A stretch of DNA of 50,344 nucleotides, taken from Gamarada debralockiae (lineage: Eukaryota > Ascomycota > Leotiomycetes > Helotiales > Hyphodiscaceae). A program made the position numbers and the translations under genes. The DNA is taken from NCBI GenBank assembly GCA_002803225.1, contig NXFV01001456.1:1-50344 (forward strand). The letters are read 5' to 3'. Each line of letters begins with the position of its first letter. The stretch's first letter is position 1. Shown here in pieces: positions 11,150 through 20,715 of this stretch. The notes below the pieces were generated by a model. It was given only the letters and a program-made list of their open reading frames with translations. It made no database searches and was not told the DNA's origin.

Positions 11150-12164
11150 GGCTACAGTGATTTCTTTTACTCGTATGCGGGAATCGATGCCGACTCCAGA
11201 TTGAATTGAATCCGATAGGTGGAGCGATCGGCAACCGTTGGTGTTTCAATAGGGCAGTTTCGGCGAGAGCTTACTTGCAAGACGAGTGCGTGCTGTCGAG
11301 TTTCTTAATACTACAAAATTTCAAGGTCGGCAGTCAACCTGTGATCTGGTAATTATACGATGCAACGTCCTTTGGTATATGAGTCATGAAAGCCAATCAT
11401 CGCTCCGTTAGCTGCGAGGACCTTTAAGGAACTAAAACAGGTACTTGGCTTATGTGGTGGAGGGTAGTTCAAATGCCTGATGCAATGAGGCAGGGATAAA
11501 TAAATTCTTAGTGCCAAATAATTTAGATAATGAAGGCCTAATTCAAGCTGAATTGAAATTGAAGTGCGTTAATTTGGAATCACTGCAGTTATATGGAAGG
11601 AGGTGTTTCACGATCCGATCGCTTGCAGGTCGTTCAAATCCGAAATTTTCGTATTGTCAAGATCGATATGGAGGGTGTGGGTTGGAATTGCCTAATCCGG
11701 TATAGCCTGTATTTTCCCCTCTTTTGTGATATAAGAGAGCTCTTCCCCTCCTTGTATTTCAGCTCCTTAGATATCAGCTAGGTCTAGAAATGCCACTATA
11801 TTTCGCCCCCAAAATACAGCTCAACTGACAGAGGGACAATTATGAGGGCTGGTGTGTGTGTCAAGGCTTGAGGTCAAAATCTTATAAGACAAATAATAGC
11901 AAAGCAAGTTGAATCTGAACTAAAAGCGATGGCGCAAATCTGGAAGCCTTGGCAACCATTTGAAACTCACAATCATGTGAAAACTTCTGATTTACTTTGC
12001 TTATGAGGAGAACTTTCAGCGAATTGAAGAGCACATGCTAGTGTGAAGGGCTTCCAAATTATGCAGAGACGTTTGGGACGCTGATCCCTTTCCGATCGGA
12101 AGCTTCTGCATCGAGGCGACGTCGTGTAGGAGCTAGTGATATGCATCGGTGGTGACCCTGGTTA
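11150..12164. other. Upstream region of the ABC transporter, no gene
   Basis: It holds the probable promoter of the minus-strand ABC gene and R1 fragments. Two overlapping frames of about 60 codons (11511-11781) coincide with the R1 repeat and have no recognisable product. I see no other element. Confidence 0.5.
11579..12000. repeat. Dispersed repeat R1, two partial copies (11579-11650, 11935-12000)
   Basis: The first piece carries the CACGATCCGATCGCTTGCAG / GGTCGTTCAAATCC part of the repeat. The second carries CACAATCATGTGAAAACTTCTGA. Both match the copies near 700-950 and 12873-13300. They lie just upstream of the ABC gene, so that gene has R1 copies on both sides. Confidence 0.5.
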
Positions 12165-12761
12165 TGGCGATCATATGAGCTTTTTTTCCAAAAAAACGAT
12201 TTTGCCATTTTCTCTACTAACAAGAGCCCAATTTCTCTAATATCACCACTCTACAGGTCACGCGATATAGGTAATACCTATTTTACAGTCATTAGTCACT
12301 AATTCAATAAGCTCTCTACCTCTTATTGTTTTTGCATTTAAGAGCTTTTTAAGATAAGTAAATTAGCAACTAGTTGTCTAGAATTTTTATAATATAAAGC
12401 CTAAAAATTTAGTAATTATATAAGCCTGTAAATTTAGTGGCTAATAGCTTGAAATTTTAGTGATCAAGAGCCTATAAATTTAGTGGCTAATAGCTTAAAA
12501 TTTTAATAATAGAAGGCCTGTGAATTTACCTTCTAAGTAATAGCTTATATACTTGTTTAAAACCCAAAGCTTTAACAATTAAAGGCCTATAACTTAATAA
12601 CTAATAGCCTGTAAGAACACTGATTCTAGGCTTTTATTTACTATTTATTATTACTTAGACATAAGAATAGGTGTGAGAAAAGCGAAGTCTGTACTAGTTT
12701 TACAAAGGCGGTGAGTGAATTCGGGTTTTTTTTTTTTGAAAAAAGTCTATATGACCCGCCA
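12165..12761. mobile_element. 597-bp MITE-like element with terminal inverted repeats and TA flanks
   Basis: The left end reads TGGCGATCATATGAGCTTTT and the right end, read on the other strand, TGGCGGGTCATATAGACTTT. Both run on into T- and A-tracts, giving imperfect terminal inverted repeats of about 30 bp. A TA dinucleotide sits directly outside each end (12163-12164 and 12762-12763), the target duplication expected of Tc1/mariner-type insertions. No transposase frame fits inside, so it would be non-autonomous. The interior is AT-rich and contains a 23-bp tandem array. Homology to a known family could not be tested. Confidence 0.6.
12400..12640. repeat. Degenerate 23-bp tandem array (46-bp dimer period)
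   Basis: Units of the form CCTRTAAATTTAGTGGCTAATAG alternate with CTTRAAATTTTAGTGATCAAGAG. Starts at 12425, 12471 and 12517 are exactly 46 bp apart, and later units drift. The array lies inside the TIR element. The absence of unique spacers excludes a CRISPR. Confidence 0.75.
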
Positions 12762-12872
12762 TACTAGTTCTTGGCCGTCTCGATAAGCTGCCGCCACAAT
12801 AATGCAGAATTTGAGGCTAAAATAGTTAAAATTAGTAAGCTGTGTGGAATCCTAACTAAAAAAGAGGCGTAA

Positions 12873-13300
12873 GTGTGGAAACTTTGCAAACTATTTGAAA
12901 CCTTGGCACCATGTGAAAACCTCTGATTTTGTATAGAAGTCTTGTAATTACGTGTGGAAGCTTTACGATCCGATCGTCTGCAGATCGATCTAATACTTGG
13001 CTACTAGGGGCAATTGAATCGAGATCAGGATAGTAAAATCTGATCGTCTTATGGTCAACTTAGCTCTACGAAGTACTTTTCTAATTGATCGATAATTTAA
13101 AGTTGTGCAACAAGTAAGGTGGGGAACGCATACGAAGTATGCTAGGCCGGTATTGTTTCCAATAGAGGCTTAATCCAAACCAAACTACTACAGTAGAAAC
13201 CTTGCGATCATGTGAAACCTTCAATTCTGCAAGACGTTGCAATCATGTCAAATTTTATGTAGAAGCTCTAGGATCGGATCACATACTGGTCGAATGCCCG
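12873..13300. repeat. Dispersed repeat R1, right copies (12873-13000 and 13193-13300)
   Basis: 13193-13300 matches 682-770 over most of its length (GATCATGTGAAA twice, then AAATTTTATGTAGAAG and GGATCGGATC). 12873-13000 carries the GTGGAAGCTTTACGATCCGA / TCGTCTGCAGATCGATCTAA half. Copies differ mostly by transitions and small indels. Confidence 0.65.
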
Positions 13301-13343
13301 GCGGAATGAGGTGCAAAAGCAGGGACAGCGCAATATGGAGAGA

Positions 13344-13706
13344 TAACTAGCCGCTGACACAGCAGCCGACAAGCGGAGGCGTGAGGAAGAGGAGAGGGAG
13401 AGGAGGACGCAGTTTGCTATCGATGAGGCAATTCAAAAAGAACCGAGCAGAACCGAGCACATTGAATCTGAGCAACGAAAAGCAAATACATGAGAGACAG
13501 TTAGACCCGATCATACTGTCAGCGTGGTACCTCCTCCGAGCTACGAGCCTACAACTGGCGGGAAAGTGGGAGCGACTGTTCGTTATTGCTTGGAATGCGG
13601 CAACGGTTGCAAAGCCGGGGATAGATTCTGCAGCAATTGTGGATGCAAACAGACCGCAGATAACCCGGAGCAGAGGCTGGGGGAAGGCCTCAGGGGCAGA
13701 GTGTGA
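13344..13706 (+). pseudogene. Zinc-ribbon protein relic with one nonsense codon
   Basis: One frame runs from a Glu/Arg-rich, probably helical segment (about 13344-13490) through a TGA at 13491-13493 into a Pro-rich linker and a zinc ribbon, C-x2-C-x3-C-x7-C-x2-C-x-C (about 13590-13650), and ends at a TGA at 13704-13706. Reading through the internal TGA in the same frame restores a coherent small protein. CGA to TGA is the simplest explanation and fits a RIP-type C to T change. No ATG is evident upstream, so the N-terminus is lost or spliced. Function is unknown; two-CxxC ribbons of this kind are common in small adaptor or DNA-binding proteins. Confidence 0.45.
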
Positions 13707-14154
13707 AAGCTGCAATCCAGTTAGCTTGTGAATTTGATGTTCGTAATCTGGTAGTCTTTGGGTCTTATGCCAAATCGTTCGCTTTCTTTAAATCACTTTA
13801 AAAAAAAAAAAAACTTGCTACCACGTTACATAGGCTATGAATGCCTTTCACAGTAGCCATGACAGTCAAACACCTGCCCAAGTATACTCTCAGATTTCCT
13901 TATATATTTGGATGACAGCAATCGCTCTTCTCAATTCACCAAGCCTTCTGTGATAATAACAGTCGTAGTTTGCGTGTATGGCTCGCAGATTTAGGTTGAA
14001 AGAAAGCTTTGTCATGATTAAATTTGTAATATGTCGAATGAGTTTAAAATTAATTTTTTTAACAAATTCCTGCTTTATGAACAAGTGACGGGTGATAAGG
14101 AGGGACTTCGAACTATATAGAAATAACTGCAAAGTAATAAAAATACGATTTTTG
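13707..14154. other. No gene recognised
   Basis: The stretch contains an A-run (about 13799-13813) and AT-rich DNA. The 80-codon minus-strand frame at 13890-14132 has no recognisable feature. It is the 3' flank of the lysophospholipase pseudogene. Confidence 0.5.
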
Positions 14155-16377
14155 TTACAATAGAAAAAGAGTCGAACTCAACACTAGTGCAATAAGTAAG
14201 AAAATTGGCTTAACGAAACCAGCACAACTATTGCTAGACTTGATAGTGTGGGTCAGTTCATACGGAGCTGGTGTAGTAGAGTCCACTGTTCCATTCCAGC
14301 AATACCTGTCGAAGCATTGAGTACAGACATCTGGCATATCCGTCCCAGTCCGATTCAAGCTTCTGGACAGGATTGCACACCCCATGCACGTAAGCCGTTG
14401 CGCATCCACAGTACCGTTGCCCATCTTAGCGACATTGTAGCCGTTTTGGATAGTAGCATTCCGTTCTATATTATTGAAGCTCAAATCGAAGGCCGAGCCG
14501 TTCGAGTAGTAGACATAAGGATAGTTCGGTTAGTAAACGATAAGAGGACCCGGTCCTGTCATATTAATATCGTCGCATCCAACGAACGTGGGACGGGTGT
14601 TCAGCCCTAGATTAACGAACATGTTCTGATCTGGGATGGAAGGAAACACTGTGCCGCAGTCCATTTAAACGTTAAGAAATGTTGAAAGGACGCCATCATC
14701 ACGGTACCGTCTGGCCAATTCGCACCGGGATAAGAAGTATCAGCTGAACAGTCCACCGCGAAGATGACATCAACGTGGCGGACCTGTTGAACCAAAGGAT
14801 ACAGAGGAATGCTCTGAAGATCTTCGCCGCCGCCCACGAGGGTTAGACTCTTGCTTTGAGCGTTCAAGTTCGTGTCGTTATTGTAACTGTAGAACGGGTT
14901 TGGCCAATCTGCGATGTCACTGTTGTTTTGACTGACATTCATGAGAGTATTGCTGATATTATTTTTAACTGTCTGGAACGCCAGACGTCGTATTAATTAT
15001 GAGGTAGAGCTGCTTGAAAAGCGAAGATGATGTTCCCATAACAAATCCAGCATTGTCAAAGCCTCGGACACATGATTCGTTCAGAGGGAGAACGCCACCG
15101 CTGAAATTTGAGCCTACATAACGGAGGGGTGCAAATCCAAAGGTAGGGGTGTCAAATGTTCCCATTTCCCAAGGGTTAAATTCGTATATGGTGGTGTTGG
15201 CAGGGATTATGAGCTGGCCAGGGGGTCGTTCATCAGCGATAATAATGGGCATCTGTTGAATCAGATATATTTCGACTAAGGAGAGAAGACTCGTAGGGTT
15301 GCCAGAACCCTAGATATATATAAACAAAGCTAAGCCAAGCGACAAACCATCACCACAGCAACTGACACTAAGCCTGATTCGACAGCATCGGTGCATTGCC
15401 AGCTACGAATCTGGGATCATCGGTGATGGAAGTGAAGGTGTAAGCTGGGATGTATTAGTGCCATGTACTTGTTCTACATCAATTCATTACCTGGGCCGCC
15501 ATTGCTCGACTTGATCAATTGAAAGACAAAGAAAGCCCCCAGTAATCCGTGACTGTAATGTTAAACCCGGCGTCGGCTTTGTCACTAACAGTGTTAGACA
15601 GACTGTTATAGTAATTTGTGGTAGCCAAAATAGCAGGTCCTGTACACAGTTAGTCTAAAAGAGTTTTGTTAAATTAAAGAGGTAAACATCTTTGAGAATA
15701 GAATTATCGAACTGCAATCGGGAATTCATGTTGACAATATCTTGAACCGAGGTGAAGTTATTCACATAGAGACTCCCCACCAGCCAGGCACCGCCGGATA
15801 ATCCAGCCAGGTATGTCGAGGCTTGCAGAAGGCCTCCCAGTTGACTTTGGTTGGTTGAGTCTATTGTCCGATTATCAAATGCTGCCAGAGCGCCGGCACC
15901 ATTCATCAAAGCTCTATAACCCCCGACCGATATAGCAATGCCAATATTCAGTAGTTCACTGACGTTCTGGACAATATTGTCAATGTAAGCATTGGTGTCG
16001 AGTCCAGTGATGTTCGCTTGTCCAGGTTGCTGCATCGCCCAAATAGTGTTGTTCTGCCGAACTTCCAACCGGGCCATCTCATTATCTGAGAGCGATGTAG
16101 CGCGTCGTATACTTGGTCGTATCGAGGGACAACGACAGTCGAGAGAGCATATTTGTTCGGTGCTTGCATAGTTGCTCGTTTCCAAGTGGCTACAATGGCG
16201 GCAAGGTCAATGCGACAAGTCCATATACAGATATGTGTCGCGGAAACACAACGCTTCCTATGTTGGCTGTTAACTCCTATTTGGCGGCAAGAATAAGTTC
16301 AAGTGGACCTTACCAATGATTGTAGAAAGATATAAGAACAAACTCAAAAGTGATACCAAGGTACCTCGAGCAAACAT
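14155..16377 (-). pseudogene. Lysophospholipase / phospholipase B pseudogene (GPI type)
   Basis: The intact family hydrolyses lysophospholipids at the cell surface. The relic starts at ATG 16377 with a signal peptide (M-F-A-R-G-T-L-V-S-L-L-S-L-F-L), then a likely intron 16258-16313. It keeps the catalytic-region motifs G-G-Y-R-A-L-M-N-G-A-G and G-L-S-G-G-A-W-L (GxSGG nucleophile elbow), D-Y-W-G, W-P-N-P-F, and a hydrophobic C-terminus ending in S-T-L-F-L-L that looks like a GPI-anchor signal. It is broken by frameshifts near 16180, 15545, 14970 and 14650, an in-frame TAA at 14530-14532, and a splice site near 15390 that no longer has a usable GT donor. Damage is mostly indels, not C to T changes. 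It is non-functional unless the assembly is wrong at several points. Confidence 0.85.
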
Positions 16378-16843
16378 GTTGGAGGTTGGTGGAAGTCAAA
16401 AACAGCGCCCAAGATTGCAGAGTGATATTCTCAAATCATCTGCACTATCAAGCGTAGTTATATAGAAACCATGCCACAATTGGGAGCCTTGCTTTTCCGG
16501 ATTTCACATGGGGCACGATCAACTTCATTTCTCGGCACGGGCTAATATGAAGTGTTTAAAATGTATCTGATTTATGGCTTAGTGGGGTAGGAAGGGTCAC
16601 GTGGACGCTAGTAAAAGAGCTTCTTGGAAGTGATATTTCAGGTGTACTTGACTTAATTCTTATTCCAGTTCTACCGTCGGTAGAGCCTGTATATATAGAG
16701 CTCTGTACAGCTCGTACAGTGCCTTACGGACGAGTCTACAGAGCCTTCAGATATCGGGTCAGATATCGGGTCAGATCGGTACTAAAGATAAGCAATATTC
16801 CCGACACGTGGTATCGAAGCCAACGCCCTCTGCAAGGAGCAAT
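16378..16843. other. Divergent intergenic region
   Basis: It separates the minus-strand lysophospholipase relic from the plus-strand GNAT gene and would have held both promoters. A TATATATAGAGC sequence near 16690 could be a TATA element. A 14-bp direct repeat, ATCGGGTCAGATCG-like, occurs near 16750-16780. No gene is seen. Confidence 0.4.
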
Positions 16844-17845
16844 ATGGTGGTATTTGCATCCCTGAGCACCTTGCAACTTAGTGCGCATCTTTTTGCGCGT
16901 GGTATATGTCCGAATTGGGACCCGCTTTGGATGTGGTACCGCCAACTTCAGAAATCTCCCCTCGCGGACTCGAAGTTCGCGATCAGGATCGCGACTGCAG
17001 AGGACTATCTTGTCTCGGATGAAGAGAATGACGTTATAGCCCAGGCTCTATCTACAGTGGTACCTCGTCGAGTGTTTCATTTGATAGCATTCTGCGGGAC
17101 TGTTCGACTCGGCATGTGTATACTCAATCTCACGACTGGCGAACTCGGAGTCGGCACCTTGTTTGATATGTGGGTTGCAACCAAGGAGCGCAAACAAGAA
17201 GTAGGAACTGATTTAGTGCAAGCCGCATGTGAGATGGCTCGCGATATGGGATGCAATCATGTCACGCTCAATGCAACGGAGATGGGAAAGCTTGTCTATC
17301 GTCGTGTCGGATTTCAGTCTATGGGTCACAGACACACCTGGTACCTGAAAGCCAGCATACTCGAAGAACCGGCACCCACTAGCCAACAGATAAAGTTTCT
17401 CAAAGCGGTGGGTCTCGGCGATATTGGAGCCCTCGACAATATGTGCGAAGGTCTCACACATGATCAACTACAAGACGCAACTCTGAACGAGCTCGCACCA
17501 TTTGAGATTGCTGTATGACGTCAACAACCAAGTTCAGCATCTTGGTTGCTTGATCAAGGTGTTGTTCCCGATATCATCTCTCTTTGGGATCTTGGTTGGA
17601 AAGATCAAGTGCCAACTTTGCTCGTCAAGCACCCTGAGCTGGTCAAACGAGAATCAGGGAGATGGACTGCGACACCGCTTCATACCGCTATTGAGCTGGC
17701 AAAATTACTGCTCACTGTATCCAACGATCTCGATGCTAAAGACGCTGTTTTTCGCTCGACATCATTGGGGTGGGCTCACCATTTTCAACGAAAGGAGAAG
17801 CTTGCTTTACTAGAAGCACATACAAATAGCAACTCTCAAGAGTAG
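16844..17845 (+). pseudogene. GNAT acetyltransferase-ankyrin gene interrupted by one TGA
   Basis: The first 224 codons encode a GCN5-related N-acetyltransferase: F-A-I-R-I-A-T-A-E-D-Y opens the domain, motif A reads V-A-T-K-E-R-K-Q-E-V-G-T-D-L, and G-K-L-V-Y-R-R-V-G-F is the typical C-terminal motif. After TGA at 17516-17518 the same frame continues for 109 codons with an ankyrin-like region (T-P-L-H-T-A-I-E, L-A-K-L-L-L, L-G-W-A-H-H-F). Removing the stop gives one continuous GNAT-ankyrin protein of about 333 residues. The ankyrin helix seems to lack a few residues after T-A-I-E. I infer one nonsense mutation (CGA to TGA); readthrough or a truncated but active acetyltransferase are alternatives. 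Substrate is unknown. The ATG at 16844 is chosen because the frame upstream has only GTG. Confidence 0.65.
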
Positions 17846-18167
17846 TGGTCGTGCGCTTTTGGAGAACATTCTGGGGAAGGAAGAGATATGAAACGACTTG
17901 GTTTCGATGAAGACAGAGGTGGTACTGGATCGCAAATGGAAAGTCCCACTTCTGTCAAAAGTCGCCGGCAACCACGTGACACACCCCTGCAAGGCTGAAA
18001 AAGTGTCCGAGACACTGCTCAGGGACCATTGATTCTCCTCAGCCTCGTAATACATTCCCAATAGAGAGCAAGTTCTTACGTTAGATCCCAATGCTTTCAT
18101 GAAAGCCTCCGAAAAGTCTCCTCGAATCGTGGGTATAAAGTCGTTCAGCCCCAACTTCCCCTGGACA
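17846..18167. other. Short intergenic region
   Basis: It is the presumed promoter of the GliT-like oxidoreductase gene. The minus-strand frame 17810-18154 has no recognisable feature, and I see no other element. Confidence 0.4.
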
Positions 18168-19346
18168 ATGATCCGTTCCCAACTTTTCGAGTACCACCAG
18201 CTTCACAAATATCGATCATTCCCGGGAAGACTAATCTCCTCTGCTACGACATCTATCAGCAGGCGACATTCTTCCACCAACCCTCGCCTACTGAGCACCA
18301 TGTCTCAAACACCAACAACCTCCCGCACCTCCCCCGTCGACATCCTCATCCTGGGCGCTGGCCCAGCAGGCCTCTCCGTCGCCACAGGCGTAGCACGTCT
18401 TCTCCACACCACGATCGTCTTCTCTACCTCCACCTTCAGAAACCAAGACTCCCACCACATGCACGCAGTGCCATCATGGGACCACCGCGACCCCGCCGAA
18501 TTCCGAGCTGCCACGAAACGCGACCTCCTGGCTCGCTATCATACGACTTATTTTGAAGATATTGGTGTTAAGACGGTGAAGAAGTTGGCGAGAGATGACG
18601 GAAGCAGTTTGTTTGAAGCGGTGGATGAGAATGGGAAGAGTTGGTGGGGAAGGAAAGTCGTACTTGCGACGGGGATTAAGGATGTTTTTCCTGACATTGA
18701 GGGATATGAGGGGTGTTGGGCTAAGGGGATGTGAGTTAAAACCCTCCCGCCGTAATTCTGTCCTCTGAAAATGCTAACAAACTATAGATTTCATTGCCTG
18801 TTCTGCCACGGTTACGAAGATCGCGGTGCTGCTTCCGTAGGCGTCCTAGCAGTCGAAGATTACGCACCAGCCAAAGCGGCAATCCATGCAGCGAATTACG
18901 CCCTCCGACTTGCAGACAAAGTGGTCATCTACACTAACGGCGATACAGCCACCACATCATCCATCAAAGAAGCCCTCTCTCAACTCAAGCCCGAGTCGAA
19001 ATCCCGAAGGAACATCTCAATCAACAACAAGAAAATCACCAAACTAGTGAAGCTCCCCAAAGGAGCTGAGGTGGAAGTGGTATTTGAGGACGGAGACAAG
19101 AGGACAGAAGGGTTCTTGGTACATAAACCCGTGGCGAAGCTGAATGGGAACTGGGTCGATCAATTGGGTCTAGAGACCACGGAGCAGGGACAGATCAAGG
19201 TTAACTTCCCGTTTAACGAGACGAGCGTCCCAGGTGTCTTTGCGGCGGGTGATTGTGGGACCATGATGCAAGCTGTTACGTCCGCTATTGCCACGGGTGG
19301 AGCTGCGGCGGCAGGCGTTGCTGCGCAGTTGGAGGCTGAGGATTGA
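18168..19346 (+). CDS. Thioredoxin-reductase-like FAD oxidoreductase (GliT type)
   Basis: Two exons are joined by an intron at 18731-18787 (GTGAGT...TATAG). From ATG 18300 the protein has 329 residues. The FAD site G-A-G-P-A-G-L-S is near residue 18, the redox pair C-L-F-C-H-G-Y-E-D follows the splice junction, the pyridine-nucleotide domain is V-G-V-L-A-V-E-D, and the final FAD motif is G-V-F-A-A-G-D-C. The CxxC-H-G-Y context is that of GliT/HlyT-like disulfide oxidoreductases and not classical thioredoxin reductases. Such enzymes oxidise dithiols or reduce disulfides, but no gliotoxin-type cluster is seen here. An in-frame ATG at 18168 adds 44 residues rich in Arg/Ser/Leu that resemble a mitochondrial presequence, so two forms are possible. 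Confidence 0.85.
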
Positions 19347-19710
19347 TGACGTTGAAAAGCTAATTGATGGAATTGAAATATCTCCTTTTCACACTATTTC
19401 ATTGATATAGAACTAGCCCTCTCCTCTCTATCATCATCAAACCGCACTTGTCCATCAAGTCCTGGAAATCATGTGCGAGAGTCTGCAGAGCACTTGCTCT
19501 TACCTCGCCTGCGTCACAACGATTGCTTGCCAATGCATTCCTGTAGATTACATTTCTCATGCAATGCCAAATAACTACAAGAACATTTGTACTCCATCCA
19601 TGCCTTCCCAAGATCCCAACAACTCCAGCCCACTCGTTTCGACCTCACAGTTCACCCATGCTTCTCACGCCCTTCCTCGCCAATAACTCGCCATGCAGAG
19701 CACCAACGTC

Positions 19711-20715
19711 CTAGTACGTCGGCTGAACCGTCGTTTGGGATGGATATTGTTGCTTGTACGGCTCATACATGCCTTCTTGTTGCGGTGGCATGTACGTCAA
19801 AGGCACACGATCATCATGCCGACCCTGTTGGTTTCCTTGTCCCATCCCCTCCACGACCGTGTATTTGCTAGGCTTGATGAGCTTGCTGATATGCCGAGCT
19901 TTGATGCCGACGAAGCACAATGCTGAGATGGCGATAAGTTCCGGTATGGCACTCAGAAGCATTTTAAGTACTGTTGACGTTACAAGTTTGGCGTTCTCTT
20001 TGTTGTTGATCATGTCTATGAAGGTGAGTATGCTGTAGACTACGCGGATTCCGATAAAAGGTAAGGCGACGAAGCAGCCGCGGATAAGCTGGTTGTCTTG
20101 TTAGTCGGATGCCATTATGAGGGAGAACGTAGGACTAACCCAAGTGCCTTCTTCGAATGCTGGGGAAGCGGGCTCTTTCTGACTGCCGGAGAGCGAGAAT
20201 ACTGTGTACAACCAGGTAAAACCGTAGCAGAGCACCATTATCGCCATGCCAATCTTCATGAGGAGCTTGGTGGTGTTCGTTTCAGTGCCATTCATCAAAT
20301 GTAAGACACCCAGCACAACCAGTATCATCGCGACGGAGATCATGCCGTGGAAATTAAGCACGAAGCACCACTCTCTGCCGCGGTGCAGTTTGGGATGTCG
20401 AGCTGATCTCCTGCACAGCCAGTTAGATGCGATCTAGCACAAGATTGTTCGTGGATATACTGACGCCTCGTGGATTATCCCAACGGTTCCAATAAGCAAA
20501 GGCGACAGTCCGATGCTATTTACTATCGTGGCTGCTGTGCTGTGCTCTCCATCCTTCAGTACCAAGATATTTCCGATAATGCGCGTAAAACAGAAACTTT
20601 GGATGGCAAGCCATCCAAGTATTCCTTTCCTGCCATGCTTGAAGAGAAGGTATGTCGCGGGATTGATAAGGATAATGTAGACCCCAACTTCAAAAACTGA
20701 GTAGAAGTCGACCAT
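19711..20715 (-). CDS. Seven-helix membrane protein (DUF7702-like)
   Basis: Three exons are separated by introns at 20411-20464 (GTCAGT...TGCAG, with CTAAC) and 20089-20139 (GTTAGT...ACCAG). The spliced product from ATG 20715 has 299 residues. It begins M-V-D-F-Y-S-V-F-E-V, has about seven hydrophobic segments, a conserved-looking I-G-L-S-P-L-L-I-G-T-V-G-I-I-H-E-A motif in the third, and a polar Gln/Pro/Tyr-rich cytoplasmic tail ending P-T-Y. This layout matches a family of fungal integral membrane proteins of unknown function (I believe DUF7702). It lies tail to tail with the oxidoreductase gene. All reading frames are intact. Ligand or transport role is not known. Confidence 0.8.

Noticed and set aside
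12400..12640. CRISPR-like array of regular short repeats
   Set aside because: Units are contiguous with no unique spacers, strongly AT-rich, and in a fungal genome; it is a tandem repeat.
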